Positions 8,892 through 16,814 of a stretch of 64,000 nt of DNA are shown here, piece by piece. The DNA is taken from contig NZ_JAHXPQ010000002.1 of NCBI RefSeq assembly GCF_019391655.1, forward strand, positions 62,001-126,000, written 5' to 3'. The notes under the pieces are model-generated. The model was given only the letters and a program-made list of their open reading frames with translations. It searched no databases and was not told where the DNA came from. The position numbers were made by a program, and so were the translations under genes. The stretch comes from Mucilaginibacter rivuli. GTDB lineage: Bacteria > Bacteroidota > Bacteroidia > Sphingobacteriales > Sphingobacteriaceae. Every line of letters begins with the position of its first letter. Positions within the stretch are counted from its first letter, which is position 1.

Positions 8892-9022
8892 CACTTAGAG
8901 TCTCGCTTTAGAAACGTAGGAAGTTCAAAAGGAAACGGGAGAATAAGTGTCAGTGCTCACGCCGAAGGCGTGGGCCTGCTTATTCGTTTCCAGGTCTCCT
9001 ACGACCTCTAAAGCGGTAAGTG
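8892..9022. ncRNA. Long interrupted hairpin, candidate structured RNA or palindromic element
   Basis: Five successive complementary blocks nest in perfect order. CACTTA (8892-8897) pairs with TAAGTG (9017-9022). CGCTTTAGA (8904-8912) pairs with TCTAAAGCG (9007-9015). GTAGGA (8916-8921) pairs with TCCTAC (8997-9002). GGAAACG plus GAATAAG (8931-8947) pairs with CTTATTC/CGTTTCC (8979-8991). A terminal stem GCTCACGCC/GGCGTGGGC (8955-8963, 8967-8975) closes on a GAA loop and includes one G-U wobble if read as plus-strand RNA. CCACGCC at 9027-9033 could also pair with GGCGTGG at 8967-8973, giving an alternative fold, and is followed by a short T-run at 9041. No coding frame runs through it. It could be a regulatory leader of the 90-residue gene, a free RNA, or a MITE-like palindrome; strand is not certain. 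Confidence 0.55.
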
Positions 9023-9088
9023 GGTTCCACGCCTTTAGCGTTTTTCTCAATTAATGACTCGAATTGATGATTTAGTTGATTAACATAC

Positions 9089-9361
9089 GTGGAAACATCA
9101 AAGAACATTCAGGATAAACCGGATTTCAGTACACTCACTGGAATAATGACCCGTTTTGCCCAAGTACCCTATGGTCAGTTTCAAAAAGAACTGGATGAAT
9201 GGTTTGCCGATGGATTAGGTCAACAGAGTATTAAGTACACTGAGTTTGATGCTATGGGTAAGGAGAATTTGCCGAGTTTATTGAGCGATTTGGTGACTTC
9301 CATTTACGAAAGGGCCGAACGACAATGTGAAGGCCAAGGCGGAGGGCATGGTCATGGCTAA
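9089..9361 (+). CDS. Hypothetical 90-residue protein with a Gly/His-rich tail
   Basis: I do not recognise this protein. The frame is closed by a stop 12 bp upstream, so the GTG at 9089 is the only start that includes the N-terminal part; the next Met lies about 20 residues in. The composition is acidic and soluble (FQKELDEWFADG, SLLSDLVTSIYERAERQ), without a signal peptide or membrane segment, and ends in CEGQGGGHGHG, which might bind a metal. It begins 67 bp after the long hairpin and precedes the SusC gene by about 140 bp. The GTG start and lack of family match keep confidence moderate. Confidence 0.5.
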   Translation: METSKNIQDKPDFSTLTGIMTRFAQVPYGQFQKELDEWFADGLGQQSIKYTEFDAMGKENLPSLLSDLVTSIYERAERQCEGQGGGHGHG

Positions 9362-9501
9362 GTTTTCAAAACACACCTGGGTATTGTTGATTTGTCCACC
9401 TGAATGAGCAAGCACGTGACGGTCTTGGATTAGTTAATAGTTATACCGGGACAGGGCCGTCATTTTGCTTTGATTATTTTTTTATCCCTTATAAAATTCA
9501 C

Positions 9502-12501
9502 ATGAAAAAAAACATGCTATTTATAGTACTGGCCATGCTTTGCCTTTTTTTTAAGGTGCGCGCCCAAAATAGTCCACCGCCGTCGGCCGCACAGACGATA
9601 ACCGGGAAAATCACTGACGAACAAGGATTGGCTTTACAGGGTGCGACTGTGCAGGTGGAGAACACTAAAACTGTTATAATAACAGATAAAGATGGTGCTT
9701 TTAAATTAAATCCTCCTCTCCCAAATGGACAATTACTGATCAGCTTTATCGGCTATCAAAAGGCACAGATACCCTATGACCTTTCCAGAAATGTGGCTTT
9801 ATCGGTGCAGTTAAAGCCGGAAGCAAACTCATTAAATGAAGTACAAGTTATTGGTTATGGAACAACAACCAAGCGGTTAAACACTGGTAGTGTATCTACG
9901 GTTACTGCAGAAGAAATTGATAAACAGCCAATTATAAATATTCTCTCCGCTGTATCAGGAAGGGCGCCGGGTGTGTTTGTACAGACCACGAACGGGCTGC
10001 CAGGCGGCGGTGTCAGTATCCAGATTAGGGGCAAAGGTTCGATCACCGCAGGAACCGACCCTCTTTATATTATCGACGGTGTACCATATTCGTCTAACAT
10101 ACTCAATGCTAACAACGCTATTGGTTCAACTGCGCTTAGCGGTTTGATTAGCCCGTTCAATAGCATTAACCCTGCTGATATTGAAAATATCAGCATTTTA
10201 AAAGATGCAGATGCTACAGCCATTTATGGTTCCAGGGGTGCCAATGGAGTGATTTTAATTACGACCAAACGCGGTAAAACCGGAAAGACCAAAACAGATA
10301 TCAGCTTTTCGGAAGGATTGAATACGATTGCTAACCAGCCGTCCTTGCTAAACCTGCAACAATATCTACAGGTACGGCGAGAGGCTTTCAAGAATGATGG
10401 GAAAGTACCATCAGCCGACCCAACATCGACCAGTTATGCGCCCGATCTGATGGTTTGGGACACGACACAGTCCACTAACTGGGCAAAATATATGTTAGGC
10501 GGTACCGGCCATGTGACCGACGTTCAGGGAACGGTGTCCGGCGGGAATGCCAATACGACCTTTAACATTGGCGGGAATTACCATGCAGAAACCACAGTAC
10601 TCCCCGGCGATAACTTATACCAAAGGGGTGGAATCAGGTACAGTATTCAGCATCATGACCTGAACAATAAATTTTATATTGGGCTGTCCGGCGCTTACAC
10701 CACAGATAATAACAGCATGGTTAATCCAAGCTCTACTTTGAGGAATGATATTATGTTGCCGCCGGATATGCCCTTGCTGGATGCGAACGGGAATATCAAC
10801 TGGACTTACGGCATCAATCCGCTTGCCGAAACCAAAGACAGGTCAACGGTGAATACCGATAACCTGCTAACCAACCTGGTGTTAAAGTACAATTTGACCA
10901 AAGAATTGAATTTGAGTACGAGTGTGGGTTATAATAAGATCAATATTGACCAGGTGCAGACCTTCCCCAAGGCATCGCAAAACCCGAAAAACAGCCCATC
11001 GAATTTTTCCTATTTCGCAAAAAATTCCAACCGATCTGTCATCGTCGAACCTCAGTTAAATTACACCAAACAATTTTCCGCTTCCACCTTGAATATTTTA
11101 GCAGGTGGTACATACCAGAATACATTGAGCCAGGGATTATTCATAAATGCCAGTAATTTCAGCAGTGAAGAACTGCTGAATAATTTAGCGTCGGCCGGGA
11201 CGATCACTACGATTTCCAATTCTTACCTGCAATATAAATATGTATCGGCATTCGCAAGGGTCAATTACAACCTTGATGATAAATACCTCATTAACGTCAG
11301 CATCAGGAGAGATGGCTCTTCAAGATTTGGCCCCGGAAATCAATTCGGAACTTTTGGCGCGGCGGGCGCTGCCTGGATATTCAGCAAGGAAACCTGGCTT
11401 GAAAAGCAATTGCCATGGTTGAGCTATGGCAAGATCAGGGGCAGTTATGGGATTGTTGGGAATGATCAGATTACGGATTATCAATATTTATCTACCTATG
11501 CCAGTTCGGGTTATACTTACCAGGATACCTCCGGCTTAAAACCATCCAGGATATCGAACAGCGACTTTCACTGGGAAGTGGATAAAAAGTTGGAAATGGG
11601 GATTGAATTGGGCTTTATCCAGGATCGCATTTTGTTGACCGTGAACAGATACCAGACCAGGAGTTCTAACCAGTTGGTAGCTTATGCCATCCCCACACTG
11701 ACCGGTTTCAGCAGTTACCAGGCTAATTTACCTGCGGTCGTGGAAAACACCGGTTGGGAATTTGAATTGAATACGAAGAATATTCAAAATAAGTACCTGG
11801 CCTGGACGATGGCATTTAACATCACCTTGCCAAAAAACACCTTGAAAAGTTTCCAGAATTTTGCGAACTCCAGTTATGCCAACACCTTAGTTATCGGTGA
11901 GGATATTACCCGGATTTATGGCTACCGGTTCGTATCCTTAGACCAAGTTACCGGAAAAGCGATTTATGCCGCCCAGCCAGGAAGTACATCGACCACCCCA
12001 TATTTTTATTATTCAATGGGCAAGAAAACGCCAGATTTTTATGGAGGTTTCGGAAATACCATATCTTATAAAAACTGGCAACTCGATGTATTTGGGCAGT
12101 TCGTAAAACAAATGGCCCAGGGGGGCATCACTTCCAGCCCGGGAACGTTTTCCAATAACTATTCCGTCATACAAAACCGCTGGCAGCAAGCGGGCGATCA
12201 AACGACTGTGGGCAGGCCGTCAACCGTTTCAGACCCTTATTATAGCTCCTCGTCCGCAAACTTTTTCGATGCCTCCTATTTCCGGCTAAAAAATGTTGCC
12301 TTGTCCTATAATATTTCCCTCAGCTGGTTAACCCGTTTGAAGATTAACAAGTTAAAGGTATACGCTGAAGGGCAAAATCTATACACCTGGTGGAACAGCA
12401 ATACTGCGCTGCTCGACCCGGAATCCGGTGCCTATAACAGCACCACAAAAAATATCCCACCGGTCAAATCATGGGTTATCGGCACGCAAATTACCTTTTA
12501 A
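9502..12501 (+). CDS. SusC/RagA-family TonB-linked outer-membrane transporter
   Basis: A 999-residue receptor. After a signal peptide (MKKNMLFIVLAMLCLFFKVRAQ) come a CarboxypepD_reg-like domain at about residues 32-110 (ITGKITDEQGLALQGATVQVE, LLISFIGYQKAQI), a short TonB-box-like link with NEVQVIGYGTTTK, a plug at about 120-235 (GRAPGVFVQ, IRGKGSITAGTDPLYIIDGVP, ILKDADATAIYGSRGANGVILITT), and the barrel. These are the SusC hallmarks. With the SusD lipoprotein encoded next to it, it should form a lidded importer for glycans or peptides. No glycosidase is near, while a thioredoxin-like protein follows, so a non-glycan cargo such as a peptide is plausible here. Confidence 0.94.
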   Translation: MKKNMLFIVLAMLCLFFKVRAQNSPPPSAAQTITGKITDEQGLALQGATVQVENTKTVIITDKDGAFKLNPPLPNGQLLISFIGYQKAQIPYDLSRNVALSVQLKPEANSLNEVQVIGYGTTTKRLNTGSVSTVTAEEIDKQPIINILSAVSGRAPGVFVQTTNGLPGGGVSIQIRGKGSITAGTDPLYIIDGVPYSSNILNANNAIGSTALSGLISPFNSINPADIENISILKDADATAIYGSRGANGVILITTKRGKTGKTKTDISFSEGLNTIANQPSLLNLQQYLQVRREAFKNDGKVPSADPTSTSYAPDLMVWDTTQSTNWAKYMLGGTGHVTDVQGTVSGGNANTTFNIGGNYHAETTVLPGDNLYQRGGIRYSIQHHDLNNKFYIGLSGAYTTDNNSMVNPSSTLRNDIMLPPDMPLLDANGNINWTYGINPLAETKDRSTVNTDNLLTNLVLKYNLTKELNLSTSVGYNKINIDQVQTFPKASQNPKNSPSNFSYFAKNSNRSVIVEPQLNYTKQFSASTLNILAGGTYQNTLSQGLFINASNFSSEELLNNLASAGTITTISNSYLQYKYVSAFARVNYNLDDKYLINVSIRRDGSSRFGPGNQFGTFGAAGAAWIFSKETWLEKQLPWLSYGKIRGSYGIVGNDQITDYQYLSTYASSGYTYQDTSGLKPSRISNSDFHWEVDKKLEMGIELGFIQDRILLTVNRYQTRSSNQLVAYAIPTLTGFSSYQANLPAVVENTGWEFELNTKNIQNKYLAWTMAFNITLPKNTLKSFQNFANSSYANTLVIGEDITRIYGYRFVSLDQVTGKAIYAAQPGSTSTTPYFYYSMGKKTPDFYGGFGNTISYKNWQLDVFGQFVKQMAQGGITSSPGTFSNNYSVIQNRWQQAGDQTTVGRPSTVSDPYYSSSSANFFDASYFRLKNVALSYNISLSWLTRLKINKLKVYAEGQNLYTWWNSNTALLDPESGAYNSTTKNIPPVKSWVIGTQITF

Positions 12502-12511
12502 AACAAGTAAG

Positions 12512-13867
12512 ATGAAACATTTTAAGACATATACACTTTTCATGATCCTTTTATGTCCGGTTATTTTTTCTGGCTGCAGGAAATTGATCTCCGTCGACAC
12601 CCCGCAAAACCAGCTAACAACGGATAAGGTTTTTAAGGATGCTACTTCAGCAACGGCCGCCATGGTGAGCACCTACGCTTTGTTTGATAAAACGATCGAT
12701 GTGAATTACAATAAATTCATGGGTTTTTATTCGGATGAGCTAAACTATACCGGGGCTACCCAGGAATATATCGATTATGTGCAGAGTGCCGTCTTTCCGG
12801 CAAATGCCACTAATCTTAATTTTTGGAAAAATTCCTACTTCGCCATTTACCAGTGTAACGACATGATCGAGCAACTGAATCATTCCGTAGCCCTACCGAC
12901 AACAACGGTTACACAATATACAGCAGAGGCTAAATTCTTAAGGGCCTGGTCGTATTTTTACCTGGTCAATACGTATGGCAAGGTCCCGTTGATTTTACAT
13001 ACGGATGTCAATAACAATGAAAACGCGGTCAATGCCGATTCGGTAACAGTTTACAGTCAGATTATTCAGGATCTTAAGGACGCACAGGTCGGACTGAAGA
13101 TATCCTATATTGGTTCGGGTAAGGTCCGGGCCAATAAATATGCGGCAACGGCATTGCTGTCCCGAATTTATCTATGGCAAAGGAATTGGCCTGATGCGGA
13201 AAGCAACGCCACTATGGTCATCAATTCAGGCTTGTACACCCCTTTGCCGTCAACGGCCAATACTTTTTTAGCCACTAGCCAGGAAACGATATTGTCATTC
13301 TGGACGCAAAATGGCTTTATCAATGATGCACCTGGCATTATCCCCAGCTCAGGGGCGCCGGGCTATTTTTATACTTCGGGGCAGTTAAACACATTTGAGA
13401 CCGGTGATCTGAGAAAAACCAACTGGATTAAAAGCACGACCGTCGGTACTACGACTTATTACTACCCTTATAAATATCATAACAGGACTGCGAACACCTC
13501 GGCACCTGAATATTTGATCGCATTACGGGCTACTGAACAATTTCTGATACGTGCAGAAGCAAGGGTGCAACAGGGCAACATCACCGGGGCAATCGCTGAT
13601 TTGAATATTGTCAGAACAAGGGCTGGATTGACAGCCTACTCAGGAACAATTGACAAACTCTCCGTTGTTGCCGCTATCCTTCATGAAAGATGTGTTGAGT
13701 TTTTTACAGAATGGGGTAACCGGTTTCTGGATCTGAAAAGAACGGGTACTTTAAGTAGCGTGATCAGTGTATTGAAACCGACCTGGAAACCAACAGCGGT
13801 TGTGCTTCCGATACCTCAAAATGAGATCAATACCGATCCTATGTTAATACAAAATCAAGGATACTGA
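12512..13867 (+). CDS. SusD/RagB-family surface lipoprotein
   Basis: The start at 12512, 10 bp after the SusC stop, gives a lipoprotein signal with lipobox FSGC; an in-frame ATG 84 bp upstream overlaps SusC and would bury it. The mature part shows the SusD TPR core: AEAKFLRAWSYFYLVNTYGKVPLIL, ATALLSRIYLWQRNWPDAESNATMVI, and the C-terminal LIRAEARVQQGNITGAIADLNIVRTRAGL and ERCVEFFTEWGNRFLDLKRTGTL. It binds cargo on the cell surface and acts as the lid of the SusC barrel encoded just before it. Length (about 452 residues) is on the short side for the family. Confidence 0.93.
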   Translation: MKHFKTYTLFMILLCPVIFSGCRKLISVDTPQNQLTTDKVFKDATSATAAMVSTYALFDKTIDVNYNKFMGFYSDELNYTGATQEYIDYVQSAVFPANATNLNFWKNSYFAIYQCNDMIEQLNHSVALPTTTVTQYTAEAKFLRAWSYFYLVNTYGKVPLILHTDVNNNENAVNADSVTVYSQIIQDLKDAQVGLKISYIGSGKVRANKYAATALLSRIYLWQRNWPDAESNATMVINSGLYTPLPSTANTFLATSQETILSFWTQNGFINDAPGIIPSSGAPGYFYTSGQLNTFETGDLRKTNWIKSTTVGTTTYYYPYKYHNRTANTSAPEYLIALRATEQFLIRAEARVQQGNITGAIADLNIVRTRAGLTAYSGTIDKLSVVAAILHERCVEFFTEWGNRFLDLKRTGTLSSVISVLKPTWKPTAVVLPIPQNEINTDPMLIQNQGY

Positions 13868-13868
13868 T

Positions 13869-15179
13869 ATGAAAATGATAAGATACACGATAAAATTAAC
13901 GAAGCTTTTCATGGTGCAGGCAATATTTTTTGCGCATCAAGCGCAGGCCAGTAATACTCATGTTAAGCTGGCGGCAGATACATTTCTGCATGTTGGAGAC
14001 AAAATACCATATGATTATTTCGCTGTGGACCATTACCCAAATAAGCAACTCAATTTTTCGGAGTTGCAAGGTAAACTGGTTATTCTGGATCTTTGGGCGA
14101 TCTACTGTAGTTCATGCATAGACCATATGCCCGAGATGGTCAATCTTCAGAAACAGTTTGATGGGAAGGTACAGGTCATCATGGTGACAAAAAACTCGCG
14201 GAAGGAAGTCAGCATATTGGCGGCGAGGTCAGATAACGTCAGGAACAACACGTTGCCCTCTATCACGGGTGAGCAAAGACTGGTCAGGCTATTCGATTAT
14301 ACCTATGTTCCGACACATATTTGGATTGACGGCAATGGGATCATCCGATATATTACTGACGGAAAAAATACAACGGCAGAGCATATCGCTGATTTTCTGG
14401 CCGGGAAGGCCCTTGATTTTAAAGAAAAAACCACGATCGGTGTGGGCAGGAAGGACGACCCTTTGTTGGTTCAGATGTACCCATACTTTGGAAATAACTT
14501 TATGATCTACTCCTACCTCGCGCCGCGAGACGATAGCAAGTATAAGATGGGTGGGTTTAAAACATTAGGCCTAAACGTCAAGGGAAGCCGCAAGATCCTG
14601 AGCGGGAATAGCTTTTCATTTATTGACCTGTATAAAATCGCCTATGGGTTCTCGCCTGTACGTAAGCCCCTGTCAAACAGCAGGGTCTCCGTCAGGTTTA
14701 ATGATACGGCAGGTTACGCGGATCCCAAACGTCTTTACATTTATGAATTGATCGCGAATCAGAACATTTCCGGTCAAAGACTTGAAAAATATATTCAAAC
14801 CCAGTTGGATCTGTTTTTCAATGTAAAAAGCAGCATTCAAAAGAAGGTCGTCCCTTGCTATATATTTAAGCAACTCCCAGGCGGCCTGAATGTCAATACG
14901 AACAACACCGGAGAGAGCCGTTTTCAAAAAGTGAACGGCGACTCGCTAAAAGTTGTGATGACCTGGGGGAAATTTGCGGAATATATTGACAATGAATTTC
15001 TAACGCCTCCACTTCAGGTATTGGATGAGAGCGGTATACCTCGTGACAAGTTCGTTGATTTTAAGATGAGTATAGATTTCAGTGATCTGGGTAAAATCCA
15101 AAGGTCATTGGCCCCATATGGTTTAATTTTAATGAAGGAAGACCGGCTCATGGATTGTATCACAATTGAAAACTTGTAA
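13869..15179 (+). CDS. Exported TlpA-like thioredoxin-fold protein with long C-terminal extension
   Basis: The ATG follows the SusD stop by 1 bp, so it belongs to the SusC/SusD operon. A signal peptide (about residues 1-28) precedes a TlpA/AhpC-type thioredoxin domain at about 38-185: GDKIPYDYFAVDHYP, GKLVILDLWAIYCSSC with the redox pair Cys80/Cys83, and the cis-Pro segment YVPTHIWIDGNGIIRYI. Such domains reduce or oxidise cysteines in the periplasm. The C-terminal ~240 residues resemble in pattern the DUF3738-like domains fused to thioredoxins in Bacteroidota and Acidobacteria (ending LAPYGLILMKEDRLMDCITIENL), a tentative match. The partner may be the small cysteine-containing exported peptide encoded convergently just beyond the terminator. 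Confidence 0.82.
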   Translation: MKMIRYTIKLTKLFMVQAIFFAHQAQASNTHVKLAADTFLHVGDKIPYDYFAVDHYPNKQLNFSELQGKLVILDLWAIYCSSCIDHMPEMVNLQKQFDGKVQVIMVTKNSRKEVSILAARSDNVRNNTLPSITGEQRLVRLFDYTYVPTHIWIDGNGIIRYITDGKNTTAEHIADFLAGKALDFKEKTTIGVGRKDDPLLVQMYPYFGNNFMIYSYLAPRDDSKYKMGGFKTLGLNVKGSRKILSGNSFSFIDLYKIAYGFSPVRKPLSNSRVSVRFNDTAGYADPKRLYIYELIANQNISGQRLEKYIQTQLDLFFNVKSSIQKKVVPCYIFKQLPGGLNVNTNNTGESRFQKVNGDSLKVVMTWGKFAEYIDNEFLTPPLQVLDESGIPRDKFVDFKMSIDFSDLGKIQRSLAPYGLILMKEDRLMDCITIENL

Positions 15180-15183
15180 TGTT

Positions 15184-15220
15184 AAAATGCAGGAAGCCCG
15201 ATTCGGGCTTCCTGCATTTT
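15184..15220. terminator. Bidirectional intrinsic terminator
   Basis: A perfect 17-bp inverted repeat (15184-15200 and 15204-15220) with loop ATT. It starts AAAATGCAGG and ends CCTGCATTTT, so both strands end in a T-run. It separates the SusC-SusD-TlpA operon from the convergent MauE/peptide genes. Confidence 0.92.
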
Positions 15221-15222
15221 AG

Positions 15223-15471
15223 TTAGTTTTTCTCAAGAACCGAATCTGGCTGTCCTTCGGCTGTCCCCGTAGCACAAAGCTGGCTGCCGTTTTCGCAACC
15301 GTAATGATCGATCGCTTCCTCACGAGTGCCACTAAATACACCCTGGTCGGGGCTGGTCCAGTCGTAAACAATGTCAAATGCTTTTGGAGCGGCATGTGTC
15401 TTTGAAACAAATGCACCGGAAACACCTAAGACAAGGGCTAAAGCCAACAATCCATTTTTAAACTTTTTCAT
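15223..15471 (-). CDS. Small exported DUF6520-like peptide with two cysteines
   Basis: An 82-residue protein with a strong signal peptide (KNGLLALALVLGVSGAFV, cleavage probably after THA), leaving a mature peptide of about 55 residues. The pattern MKKFKNGLLALALVLGVSGAF matches the DUF6520 family of short exported Bacteroidota proteins, whose function is unknown. The mature part has exactly two Cys, in GCENGSQLCATG near the C-terminus, seven residues apart and suited to a disulfide. It lies downstream of the MauE/DoxX-like gene by 61 bp on the same strand, and its end faces the TlpA-like gene. This suggests its cysteines are handled by those two proteins (inference). Confidence 0.72.
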   Translation of the reverse strand: MKKFKNGLLALALVLGVSGAFVSKTHAAPKAFDIVYDWTSPDQGVFSGTREEAIDHYGCENGSQLCATGTAEGQPDSVLEKN

Positions 15472-15532
15472 AACTTTTAATTTAGTATACTTTTAATTAC
15501 GCCGTTAATTTCAGGCAACGGCACCACCTGCT

Positions 15533-16003
15533 TTACGCGCGTGAAAGGTCTTTGAGATTATTTGGATCCTGATCATCGTCTGCCGAAGACCGGGACTTTT
15601 TGTTTTGATCAATGGCAAGGGCTGCCAGTATAATAAATCCTGCATTGAAGATCAGGTGTTGCTTCCAGCTCATTTTTGATATGATTCCTCCGCAGGTACA
15701 CGGTAAAAGGTGACCGGACAGTAGCATCCCGGCAATATACACTTCAAAGGTGATCAGTAGCACGACAGAAAAATACAATGCAATCAATCGAAGCCGGTCG
15801 GACAATAAAGCAATGGCGATCAGTAGTTCGGTGACAGGGACTATCCAACCAAGAGTTGGAGCCATCAACTTCAAGATGGATAGTGGTGCCAATCGCATCT
15901 GGAACACAAACTTATTGTGATCTAAGAATTTGCTTACAGCCGTATAGGCAAACAATAAAATGAATAAGAAGGTAATAATTTCGGATAGGCGTATTTTTTT
16001 CAT
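15533..16003 (-). CDS. MauE/DoxX-family redox-associated membrane protein
   Basis: A 156-residue integral membrane protein with four hydrophobic segments (IITFLFILLFAYTAVSKFL, PVTELLIAIALLS, RLIALYFSVVLLITFEVYIAGMLL, HLIFNAGFIILAALAI) and a short charged tail. The layout and the motif SGHLLPCTCGG between helices 3 and 4 fit the MauE/DoxX group. MauE in methylotrophs is needed for disulfide maturation of methylamine dehydrogenase; here the CTC cysteines are good redox candidates. It stands upstream of the small DUF6520-like peptide on the same strand, and this pairing is recurrent in Bacteroidota as far as I recall. The substrate is unknown; the peptide is the simplest guess. Confidence 0.8.
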   Translation of the reverse strand: MKKIRLSEIITFLFILLFAYTAVSKFLDHNKFVFQMRLAPLSILKLMAPTLGWIVPVTELLIAIALLSDRLRLIALYFSVVLLITFEVYIAGMLLSGHLLPCTCGGIISKMSWKQHLIFNAGFIILAALAIDQNKKSRSSADDDQDPNNLKDLSRA

Positions 16004-16077
16004 GATGTAAAATTAGGTGCCGGTGAATCATTCGATGGTGATTTGGATCACCACTTAGCGGGAAGCAGGTTACCACT

Positions 16078-16647
16078 TTACAGATCCTTTCGCATGAGGC
16101 GGCTGAGGTTTTCGCGGGTCATATTGAGGTAAGAAGCGATCAGGCGGACCGATGCCCTTCTGAAGATATGGGGATAACGTTTCCTGAACTGCCGGTACCT
16201 TTCGGCGGCGTTCCAGGTCATTAACCGGTTTCTGAATAATTCCTGATGGTACCTGCGCCGGGTAAAGATACCGGTTAGGATTCTGGTTTCAGGGAAATTG
16301 TCGGTCAACTCATAGAGCGAAAGGTACGTGATCGCGATCAGTTCAGAATGCTCTAATACTTCCAGGTAATAATCGCTCGGTTCTTTCCAGAACCCACTGT
16401 AGGAAAAGATCATTTCTTTTTCCATGTAAAAATCGACCGTATGTTCTTTCCCTGTCTGGTCAAAATAATAAGCGCGTACCAAGCCGCTTTCCAGGTACCA
16501 TAGCCGGTTTTCTACTTGTCCTGCGGCATGAACAATGTGGTGTGGCCTGTATGTTTCGGTTTCCAGCCTGGCTTCCAGTTCCAGCCGGAAACCAACCGAA
16601 ATCGTTGTCATAGCGGACAAGTAGCCGATCAGTGATTCCGTGCTCAT
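16078..16647 (-). CDS. Crp/Fnr-family transcriptional regulator
   Basis: About 189 residues from the start at 16647 (MSTESLIGYL); an in-frame ATG at 16680 is possible but would bring the translation start close to the inverted repeat at 16690. The N-terminal cyclic-nucleotide-binding beta-roll covers about residues 10-115 (RPHHIVHAAGQVENRLWYLESGLVRAYYF, typical of Bacteroidota members that have lost the cAMP-contacting residues). The C-terminal HTH is RRASVRLIASYLNMTRENLSRLMRKDL. It is transcribed divergently from the alpha-oxoamine synthase and just upstream of the MauE/peptide pair on the same strand, so it could control either. Confidence 0.88.
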   Translation of the reverse strand: MSTESLIGYLSAMTTISVGFRLELEARLETETYRPHHIVHAAGQVENRLWYLESGLVRAYYFDQTGKEHTVDFYMEKEMIFSYSGFWKEPSDYYLEVLEHSELIAITYLSLYELTDNFPETRILTGIFTRRRYHQELFRNRLMTWNAAERYRQFRKRYPHIFRRASVRLIASYLNMTRENLSRLMRKDL

Positions 16648-16689
16648 AGCTAAGATTTTTAAAGCCAAAAGAACGCTCATTTTTGACCC

Positions 16690-16763
16690 GAAGTGGTGAC
16701 ATGGATAAATATATTTCCCTTAGGTTAATAAATTATTAAATAAGTAACCCATGTCACCACTTC
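16690..16763. promoter_or_regulatory. Divergent promoter region with perfect 15-bp inverted repeat
   Basis: GAAGTGGTGACATGG (16690-16704) is repeated perfectly in inverse orientation at 16749-16763, 44 bp apart. Between them lies a second dyad, TTAATAA-A-TTATTAA (16725-16739). The arrangement is symmetric and sits between the divergent Crp/Fnr and alpha-oxoamine synthase genes. The outer arms contain GTGACA, reminiscent of a Crp/Fnr half-site (TGTGA), so binding by the adjacent regulator with DNA looping is a reasonable guess. Confidence 0.6.
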
Positions 16764-16814
16764 ATGCATTTTAGGCACTTATTTTTAGGTTTTATTTTAC
16801 TTTAAGGATAACCT

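Noticed and set aside
8892..9022. Integron attC site
   Set aside because: The hairpin lacks the conserved GTTRRRY/RYYYAAC core sites and no integron integrase is visible.
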